Positions 55,851 through 64,000 of a stretch of DNA of 64,000 nucleotides are shown piece by piece. This DNA comes from Panax quinquefolius (taxonomy: Eukaryota > Streptophyta > Magnoliopsida > Apiales > Araliaceae). The DNA lies in the NCBI GenBank assembly GCA_020205615.1, contig CM035167.1, forward strand, positions 58,673,023 to 58,737,022, written 5' to 3'. Under the pieces are notes generated by a model, which was not told the DNA's origin, did no database searches, and saw only the letters and a program-made list of their open reading frames with translations. The translations under genes and the position numbers were made by a program. Numbering within the stretch: the stretch's first letter is position 1; every line of letters begins with the position of its first letter.

Positions 55851-57267
55851 AGAACTATAGGGAAGCCCTCTTGTATACCATTTCTTTATGTTTAGCAATG
55901 AGGGCATTGTTCACCTCAAGTTTGGGGGTGTTTTGGTTATATCTGTTATTTCTCTACTGCCATGTTAGGATTGCATACTTTAGACTTTATTATGTTTTAT
56001 TTCCAGTATTGTGGTGCAGTCATTTTGAACTGCGGGATTATGTTTGGATTTTTATTATTATGCCATGAACTATTTTTGGTTTTCATTTTATTTAATGCTT
56101 TGATTATTATCAGCATGATTGTGGTTTAGAGCCACCTTTTTGGGGCTTTTACAGATTAGATGTTTGTGCCATTTGAATGGCCTTTTTATCGTATTTTGAG
56201 CTGCTATTTAGCAAGGGTGTTATAGTTATCATTAATTTTTGATTGTGGCTGAGGACAAGCGTCAATTATTTATGTATATCTCTTAGAGTCGTGTCAAGCA
56301 TGTATGAGCTAGGGGTTGTTCAATTGATAAGTTTAGACTGTTATTGATCCGTCCTTCTTAGCAAACACCGACCAACTGTGTTAACTCATTATTTTTTTGA
56401 ATTTAGTTTGCGTGTTTATTGCTTTGAGAATTTGTTCACTCTTATAAACTTTCATTTTTACAAGGTAATAAATGACTTAGACGTTTATACAGTTTTTGAT
56501 CTTGGTTCCTGGCATGTTGACATATATAAAAATAAAATAAAAAAATAATAATAATAAAAAAATAAAAATGAATGATATAAGAATAAAAATAGAAAAGAAG
56601 AGTTTATATCGAAAGTTTTGCAGTGGGTCGAGATGGAGCGTAAAACGCACTCGCCCATAAACTTTGGACCGATATCGAGATGGAGCATAAAATGCACTCG
56701 CTAAATAATCTTCGTTTTTGTTGTAAAATCTCAGTGGCTTATGTTGATTACGTGGCCTTTACTGCTCGAGTTATTAGATTCATAGGGGTGTTCTACACCA
56801 AGTGCTCTAAAGTCGTATGGCTTGGGAGTCACTGATCAAAAGCTCATTCATGGGTAGTTTTGAATAGCCTAAGGTAATTAAGGACTGTTCGAGTCAGATT
56901 TTACCGTCGTTATGCTAGAGGCTTTTGATCTTATCATGTACTTGTGTCCTATTCTTAATGCTTGTTGAATGTTTAAGTTGCGGAGTGTGCATTATTAGTA
57001 TTAACAATCCACTGTGCGAACTTATTTGAGTTATGATTAGTTAGAACGGTTGGTCTCCACACACACACATAGAATGGATCGAATACAGTCTTATGTTTGA
57101 AATTGAATGAACCCTTAATCATTTCTGTGTTTTCCCTATTCTCTGGGAGTAGCTATGATCGAGCTTTGAAGCCATGATACTACTGTACTATTTTATTTTT
57201 CTTTCGTGTGTGTCTTATTTATTATTAGTGTTGTGTTAGTTAGTTTGTTCGAGGACAAACAAAGACT
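55851..57267 (+). other. 3' non-coding region of element E
   Basis: Long untranslated region with no gene. It has a polypurine-like CTCAAGTTTGGGGGTGTTTTGG at 55916-55937 preceded by CAATGAGGGCATTGTT, and an A/AAT-rich microsatellite at 56525-56570. Two copies of a short unit ending in GAGATGGAGC...AAAA(C/T)GCACTCGC lie at 56629-56654 and 56676-56701. Confidence 0.6.
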
Positions 57268-57283
57268 TAAGTTTGGGGGTATT
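57268..57283 (+). promoter_or_regulatory. Polypurine tract of element E
   Basis: TAAGTTTGGGGGTATT directly before the 3' LTR, preceded by GAGGACAAACAAAGAC, the classic Athila 3' end. Confidence 0.85.
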
Positions 57284-58842
57284 TGATGAGTGAGATTTAT
57301 ACCCGCGAATCGGATACTTTATGCCTTAAATAGTTACCTGTTCTAGTAGAGTTTATATGTTTTTATATGATTATAGTGTTGTTAGGCTTAATTGACATAT
57401 TGCAGGGCTTATCAGGCATTTTCCAGCATTCAGGGGGAAAAACAGGCATTTTATGCATAGCCGGGCCGCGGCACCAATGCCAAACATATTGGCCACGCCG
57501 TAGAGCCACTCCTTGACCCTTAGCGACATCATCTTGGCGGCCGTATGGCTAAAATGTTCCTTCTTGGCTCTCGCATTTGCAAATATGAGCTCCGGTCTCC
57601 TTATTAATGACATGGTATTGCCATTACCACCACAACTTTCTTGGCAGCGCCACTTCATAAGTCCGGTTCCCAGACAACCAAGGCATTGGTTTGACCTAGC
57701 AAACGAAAGGAGGGGATATATAACAGAGAAGCAAGCCTCTGCATTGATTATCTCATCATATCAGATATCCTATAACATATAATCTTGTAGTTTTAGCTTA
57801 GATTAGTTTTCTTTTGTATTTTCTCTTTAGTTCTTATTTGATGTCTGTAAATATAGATTAGGTAGATTTAGGGAGAAGTCTTGCATTTCTTTGGAGCACA
57901 AGAGCAACGAGCGACACAGAGTGGAAAGCTTGAAAGGAGCGGATTGATTGGAGACTGAAGGGGCTTTGACAGAGTTTCTTCTATCCATTTATCTTCTCTG
58001 ATTTTGTAATTTATAAATGTTGCCTTTATTGCTACTTGTATTCAGTTTAATAGCTATGAACTGAATATTTTCTCTAAGGTTATAATGGAACCCTTTGTTA
58101 TTTAACTTGACCGTCTTTTATCTCTTTGGTTGGCACCATATGATTTGGATTGATATATTTGTGCTTAATGATTATTGTTAAGACATTAGTGATGATTTTG
58201 GTAATCTACATGATATCGACAGAAGAATTGTAGATTTACACCTAAATATATTGGCATGTGATTGTGGGTTTCGACATAAGTTGTGTGTAGAATAGACATA
58301 TCTCTGTGCGCCACGTGCGACCTAATTGAGAACCTATGCTTAAATCCTTGTTATGATTAATTCGCATAGATATGTGTAGGATTGCATCTAACTTGGACGT
58401 TCTTTTCTGTTCTATTCCCTTTTGGGTGGATCTGGAGAGGATATGTTTGTGCATACCTCGACAGAGGTGCATAGGCACCTATGTGTTATCGGTCGACAAA
58501 TTATTGTGACCATTAAGACCAAAGAGAGAAGGGTAGCTAGTTTGATGAAACATAACACGCCAGGTGTTTGACAGAATGCCTGTGTGGAGTGAAGTTGTGA
58601 CCTTAGCTTGTATTTCCTTAGATTACCTTTCATTTTCCATTTACTTGCTTTGTTAATTAGTTTTAACTAGATTAATCACACTTCCATTTACTGTTGTTCG
58701 AAAAAGACTTTAGCGATACATAGTCGGTACTTGGAAAATATTAGTCATAGTTCCTCGTGGGTATGACACACTTCTTATCACTGTATTACTTGTTAGACCG
58801 CGTATACTTGCGCGTGTTTAGTGGTCGGTTTTCCGACCAACA
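57284..58842 (+). repeat. 3' LTR of element E
   Basis: Homologous to 50959-52528 with scattered substitutions. It ends TTCCGACCAACA, followed by the target duplication ATTAT. The terminal hairpin here is GGTCGG-TTTT-CCGACC (58823-58838). Confidence 0.92.
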
Positions 58843-59490
58843 ATTATTGGTGGGAATCTGTGAAGCGTACCTAGCATGCCGCACTTAACATATCTTGGAA
58901 AATGTTTTAGAAACTGTTCAATGACAAGTACTTTCCTGTAAGTGTTCGTCATATGAAAGAGGTAGAGTTTATCAGACTGGAACAAAACAACATGACGGTC
59001 TCCCAGTACGAGGCGAAGTTTGCAGAGTTATCCAGGTTTGCACCTCATTTGGTAGAGAATGAGGAACGAATGACACGGATGTTTCTAAGAGGTCTAAAAC
59101 CCGAGATTCGGCAATATCTTATCTCTCATATTTTTTTTTATATTCAGATGTTGTAAACATGGCACAATTATTAGAGCGAGATAATGAGTATGTTCAACCG
59201 AGGGACCACAACCAGGGTTATCTGCGTGCGCGAAGTCATCGAACAATGACAACCAGTGGGGAGGAAAACATTCGGACAAAAGCAGTAACCACTCTGGTGG
59301 AAATCGTGGCCATGATGGTAGAAGAAGCGAGTCGGGGGGAGAGTTCAAAAAGAGAAGGTAAAACAATGATAACGTGAAGACGTCAGCACAAACATTAACT
59401 GTTTCCAAGGGAGGAGATCGATCATCGGTCGTTTGTTATAAACAAAGGAAGGAGGGACACATCAGCCAAAACTGCCCACAATAATCCAAG
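58843..59490 (+). pseudogene. gag of element F, C-terminal part
   Basis: It continues the capsid after element E: YYWWES, then, after a frame disturbance, KEVEFIRLEQNNMTVSQYEAK, ELSRFAPHLVENEERMTRMF and LRGLKPEIRQYLISH up to a poly-T slippage run near 59131. It then moves through other frames (QLLERDNEYVQPRDHN). The first zinc knuckle near 59430-59475 reads CYKQRKEGHISQNC, lacking its second Cys. Confidence 0.88.
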
Positions 59491-60204
59491 GTGTGTTATA
59501 ACTGTGGAAAGGAAGGTCATATATCTATAGATTATCTTGTAGCGAAACCAAGTCCAACGGGGATGGTGACTCCAAAGGCTGTCCCGGATAAGTCAAAGTC
59601 GGTGGTTCCTGGAAGGGCGTTTGTCGTGACTGCCCAAAATGCGAGGAACCCGAACGAGGTGATCACGGGTAAGCAAATCATAAACTCTTGCGAAGTTTAT
59701 ACCTTATTAGATACCGGTTCTACCAATTCTTTTATCTCACCTGCTTGTGCTCAACGTTTGAACTTGACTCCGGAGAAATTAGACTTTGACTTATCTGTTG
59801 AGACTCCGTTAGGAAAAACTTTAATTATATCTACTGTTTATAAATCTTGCTTGATCCAAGTTGGTACTATCGCATTACATGTCGATCTTATTTGTTTGAA
59901 AATACTTTCATTTGATGTGATTTTAGGGATTGATTGGTTAACTATTCATCATGCCAAAATTGATTATTTTCGTAAGGTTGTTAGTTTTCATATTCTTAAC
60001 CAACCTGTTATGCGAATTCAAGCAACCAAACTGCTAAAGTCAATCACCGTCATATCAAGCCATAAAGCTATTCGTTTATTGAAAAACGGGTGTCAAGCTT
60101 TCTTAGCCCATGTCACGGACTTGAAAAAATACACGTCAGATTTGAATAATATTTCTGTTGTTAGTGAATTTCCTGACGTATTTCCTGAAGAACTTTCCGG
60201 TCTA
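59491..60204 (+). pseudogene. Zinc knuckle, protease and start of RT of element F
   Basis: An open frame starts at the second knuckle (CYNCGKEGHISIDY, last Cys replaced by Tyr), passes the linker VVPGRAFVVTAQNARNPNEV and the protease motif LLDTGSTNSF (about 59707-59736) and [10 protein letters not shown] (about 59914-59943), and reaches VSEFPDVFPEELSGL, the entry to RT. There it meets the G LTR at 60205. Everything downstream of this point of pol is missing. Confidence 0.9.
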
Positions 60205-62613
60205 TGTAAAACCCCAACTTTTTGAATAAAAATGAATTTCCTATAAATATAATTTTTGAAAATTATGGAGTAAATTTGATATAATGTTATAGTTGTGGGT
60301 AATATTTATAAATTTTGCAAAGTATGCAAGTTGTTATATTATATTCGATTGGTTGGGGAATATTCGTTTTAACAGGGAATATTCGTACAACGACACAATC
60401 ATTGGTGGACCCCACAACATAATTATTGTCGGATTGAGAAAACGACAAAAATACTTTATAAAAATAACGGCGGAAGTTTTACCGTTAACTGTTGAAACAC
60501 CTGGCGTTAAAAGTACAGTAATACGCGTGGTTGCATAGTAGCACACGGTATTAATTATTAATGCTTACGTGATAAGTCACTCAGTTTTGTTGGTATTATT
60601 ACTGTAATAATACAGAAAATCTTTTTATATAAAACATAATTCTTTTATAAAGTTATTCTATAAATATAATATATTATATTCTATTATGCATAGTGTTGCA
60701 TAGTGTCTGCATAGTGTTTTCCATAGTAAAATCTTTTTATATAAAATAGAATACTTTTATAAAGTTATCTATTTTATTAGACAATAATTAGAATATATTA
60801 TATTTTATTATGCATAGTATTTGCATAAGTACTGCATAGTATTTGCATAGTAAAATCTTTTATAAAGTTATTCGTTTTTATTAGATTATAAATAGAATAT
60901 ATTATATTTTATTTAAAAGATTTTGCTTTAAATATGGATTGTCAGATTAAAAAGTAAATCAATCTGGACCGTTCATGAGTTAGTTACTATCACGATCCAT
61001 TTTCTATAAATAGAAGCTCATTCCTTCATTATTTCTTACGAATTCAACTTTGAAACTCTAGAGAGATAAACTATAGAGAGAAAGAAGAAAAGTATTCTCG
61101 CTACTTCACTACTTTCATATATCCAAAGAATCTTCTTCTTAAGGTAGGGAATATTATTTGTTGTACTAAATAAGGGTGTTATTCTTTTGTATTCATGAAG
61201 AGAACTTATGTTATTCCATTCTTTATTATTACATTGGAATAACTCAGATATCTGCCAACTACCCTATACTTGTTGACATTCTTCTATTATTCCGTCTTTT
61301 ACTATTCTCGTTGGAATATCACATCTGAAAGCGTTTTACTGGGGACACGATTCCGCCCTTATTAGTATTACATTGGAATAACATAACCGTCATGAATACC
61401 GCATGCATGGTGATTTTTGTTGTTATTCCATTCTTTATTATTCATTTGGAACATCCATGCTTGTAAATTTCGCTTTGACACGGTTCCGTTATTTAGTATT
61501 CTGTTGGAATAACTCAATATACATCAAGCAATCTGCGTATGCATGGTGATTTCTTTTGTTATTCCATTCTTTATTATACTCGGTTGGTTAAAGTTTTGAC
61601 TTCTATACTCCATGAAATTAGTGGAATATCCTTGATAATTGCGCTTCATCCCGTATCTTTTATAGAAATATTCTTCTTGAGCATTCTTGAATTTTACTCT
61701 ACAAAGCGGTATGATGTTGACAATTTGGGCGTTATTGGTTCTTGGACAAATTAATTCTTGAACTTGTTTTTATTGAATTCTTATATCATTGTCATCATCC
61801 TCATATTTATATTTTTGAAAGTCATCTGTGGCACATGTAGTGCATAGATGGACTTAGTATGATTATGACCGAGGATTATTCGATGTAATCATGACCGTAA
61901 TGTTACAAATGATGTGGTAAAAGTCCTCATTAGCTCGTAGTGCATTGATGGACAGTTGTTGGCATGATCATGACCATTAATGAATACACAAATATTCTTG
62001 GCCTGTAGTGCATGGATAATTGTGGTCGTGATACTAAAGAATATCCTTGGCCGTAGTGCATGGGTGATTCGATGATGTGGATTATTTATTAAGCCGAGTC
62101 TCCTAGATAAAAGTGATGAAAAACCTTTTAAATCATAAAAGATAGTAGATTTTATTCTCTACTTGACTCTTTTAATGGATTATTTGTTCCGCTGTAGTTA
62201 AACTTGATGTTTGTTATATTGTATTAGTTTAACACTGTTTAAGGCTGATGATAATTTATTCTGCATTATCTTAGTTATAATATTTCTTACTGGGCTAGTT
62301 GAGCTCACCCTTTCTTTCACTGTTCTCTTCAAGAAATGAGAATATAGCTGGAACGAGTCGGGGAACGGAGTGATGGTCCTAGATGGTGCATTAGTAGTCC
62401 TCACTATTCTATGAAATAGTGTGATAATAATTGTATTGAGGACTCCTTTTGAGTTTGTATACTCTCTAGTAGACAATATTTGTATTCAAACTCACAGTTT
62501 ATGTTTTGTCGTATTGTACACGACAGTTGTATTATTAAGTTGTATTTAATTTTTGTACCATGTATCTGGCGACTCAAGATGGGTGATGTATACCTAATTT
62601 TGGGGGCGTCACA
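60205..62613 (+). repeat. 5' LTR of element G (subfamily A2)
   Basis: TGTAAAACCCC to GGGGGCGTCACA, followed by a primer-binding site. It has the U3 TGCATAGTGTTT words (60680-60860), TATA at 61005-61012, the hairpin array at 61200-61570, the loop-conserved hairpins (61820-62060) and a terminal hairpin cluster (62390-62530). It directly abuts truncated RT of F. Confidence 0.9.
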
Positions 62614-62615
62614 GT

Positions 62616-62627
62616 TGGTATCAGAGC
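62616..62627 (+). promoter_or_regulatory. Primer-binding site of element G
   Basis: TGGTATCAGAGC, a perfect 12-base complement to the 3' end of plant initiator-Met tRNA, two bases after the LTR. Confidence 0.92.
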
Positions 62628-62801
62628 TTAGGGATATGATCCCTGGCTAAGATGTGAGACTAGAACTAGGAGGGGAGAGACAGGGAATTTTTTCGCTAGT
62701 ATGACCTACTTAAATTTATTTTGTATTTAAATTGGTTGGTCAGAGTTTAGAGATAATATGTTACATATCAACTAACCCTTGTTTTGTGGCAGTATCTGAA
62801 A

Positions 62802-64000
62802 ATGGCATCCGAGAATGTTGAGAATAGCAATGGAGCACAAGAGACCGTTGAGTCTCCACATATCAATAATGTGCATCAAGAAGGCAACAATCCTCATGCA
62901 AACAACAACACGGACCAAATGATGAATGATGGATTGTTTAGAGGCTTTATACAATTCATGCAACATTAGGTGAGAGCGGCTCCTATCCGAAATGTAGGTA
63001 AAAACACTGGAAACTCTCGGACGGTCACCGCTAAACAGTTCAAGGAGCTGGGACCACCGGAGTTTATTGGAGAGCCAAAACCACTTAAGGCGGAAGCATG
63101 GATAAAGCAGATCACCAAGATATTTGATGTCTTGGGATGCTCCGAGGAGCAAAAGGTTCCCTTCGCCACCTTCATGTTGCGTGAAGAGGCATTCATGGTG
63201 GGAATCAGAAAGCGTACTCAACTGGCCTTTTCAAGATGTCTTGGGAGAAGTTCCAAGAGCTATTCAACGACAAGTACTTTCCCGAGAGTATTCGTCACAT
63301 GAAAGAAGTGGAGTTTATCAAATTGGAACAAAACAATATGACCGTGTCATAATACGAGGCTAAATTTGCGGAGTTATCCCGATTTGCATCCCATTTGGTC
63401 GATAATGAGGAACGAATGACGCAAATGTTTTTAAGAGGTTTGAAACCGGAGATACGTCAATATCTTATTTCTCATAAACTATGTTTGTACTCAGATGTTG
63501 TAAATAGGGCTCAGTTATTGGAGCGTGGTAACGAGTCAACGTAACCAAGAGAAAGCAGCCGACAACATTAAAATACTAGTGGTATCAGTCATCGAAACGG
63601 TGACAACAAACGTGGAGGGAATCAACATGCCAGAAATGGTAACCACTTCAGTGGTAATCATGGCCAAGACAGTAAAAATGGACATTTCAAGAAAAGGAGA
63701 TTCAACAATGATGGAAGGACGTCAACACCAGCACCCGTTGTTAAGGAAGGAGAACGACCACCTATCATATGCTTTAAATGCGGAGGGGAGGGATACATCA
63801 GTCCAAACTGCGCGATGCCGTCCAAAGCATGTTATAATTATGGAAGAGAAGGTCACTTAGCCCGATTTTGTCATTCACCGAACACAAGTGCAGCCAGGAT
63901 GGAGGCACCAAAGGCCGTCCCAGAAAAGTCAAAGCCGGTAGTGCAAGGGAGAGCGTTTGTAGTGACCTCCCAGAAAGCAAGGAACCCGAATGAGGTCATC
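62802..64000 (+). pseudogene. gag of element G (continues past the window)
   Basis: The start is the ATG at 62802 (MASENVENSNGAQETVES). TAG at 62967-62969 interrupts the frame, which goes on through TAKQFKELGPPEFIGEPKPL, AWIKQITKIFDVLGC and QKVPFATFML to about 63190. Frameshifts follow in the EADYWWES region, then EVEFIKLEQNNM, with TAA near 63350, and FLRGLKPEIRQYLISH. The nucleocapsid has two knuckles, each lacking a ligand: CFKCGGEGYISPNC (His to Tyr) and CYNYGREGHLARFC (Cys to Tyr). It ends in the linker before protease at the window edge. An antisense frame over 62772-63221 is a shadow. Confidence 0.9.

Larger units (their letters stand above)
50959..58842 (+). mobile_element. Element E: Athila-like Ty3 element, non-autonomous (no pol)
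   Basis: The 5' LTR is 50959-52528, the interior 52529-57283 and the 3' LTR 57284-58842. The target duplication is ATTAC (50954-50958) / ATTAT (58843-58847), and F gag continues across it. The primer-binding site TTGGCACCGCTGCCGGGGA is of the Asp-tRNA type used by Athila/Tat elements, and the TTTGGGGGTATTTGATGAG end is typical of Athila. It encodes a gag-like frame and a plant-transposon ORF2 but no protease, RT or integrase, so it would need helper proteins. Confidence 0.9.
60205..64000 (+). mobile_element. Element G: Tekay-type Ty3 element, 5' part only
   Basis: Intact-looking 5' LTR, perfect primer-binding site and leader, then damaged gag to the window edge. Whether it is a separate insertion into F or the third unit of a recombined LTR-interior chain cannot be decided without the right flank. 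A fresh insertion should be followed by GTCTA, the left flank (60200-60204). Confidence 0.85.

Noticed and set aside
60205..60540. Frames near the G LTR start with counterparts at 16303 and 11379
   Set aside because: They recur because the LTR start recurs, shift between copies and differ at the stops. They are non-coding LTR.
62772..63221. A 149-codon minus-strand frame
   Set aside because: It is antisense to recognisable gag of element G and has no homology of its own that I can see.

Overview
This is a window of nuclear DNA from a flowering plant, probably a eudicot with a large, repeat-rich genome. It is AT-rich, has spliceosomal introns, and is dominated by nested Ty3/gypsy LTR retrotransposons of the Tekay/Del chromovirus type. 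It also holds one Athila-like element, a Stowaway MITE and CACTA-like non-autonomous DNA elements. I see no bacterial operon, CRISPR array, rRNA or functional tRNA gene. The only plausible host-type gene is a small intron-containing model at 3930-6037. Its five coding exons join in frame, and its N-terminus is rich in Ser-Pro and Arg-Ser like the tail of an SR splicing factor.

Layout. 1-7701: intergenic DNA with CACTA-like ends, a long inverted-repeat element, microsatellites, the intron-containing gene and a Stowaway MITE. 7702-11350: an old, left-truncated LTR (here family H) and a second LTR scrap. 11351-37985: one LTR of a minus-strand element C, split by two insertions. The first is element A (11389-31093), which itself carries element B (16673-28510) in its 3' LTR. 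The second is a solo A-type LTR (32159-35208). 37986-39842: the non-coding interior of C. 39843-41791: the second C LTR, cut off by element D. 41792-64000: a chain LTR-interior-LTR-interior-LTR-interior of A2-type elements (D, F, G), with the Athila-like element E (50959-58842) inserted in the gag of F.

All gag and pol reading frames are broken to some degree. D has the best-preserved pol: one frame over 3.4 kb with two nonsense codons, but its primer-binding site and N-terminal gag are deleted. G keeps a perfect 12-nt initiator-Met-type primer-binding site but has a damaged gag and leaves the window. B has near-identical LTRs and an exact 5-bp target duplication, so it is among the youngest insertions, yet its frames are shifted in several places.

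The most unusual signal is structural. The A-type LTRs carry, downstream of the TATA box and so in the transcribed leader, tandem arrays of paired hairpins whose arms change together from unit to unit while the flanks stay constant. A second repeated hairpin with a constant GGCC-GTAGTG loop lies further downstream, and a cluster of fixed hairpins sits close to the primer-binding site. The C family has its own array of AATCCAGC/GCTGGATT hairpins. Decay of methylated cytosines in palindromic CpG stems can imitate part of this covariation, so it needs a formal test.
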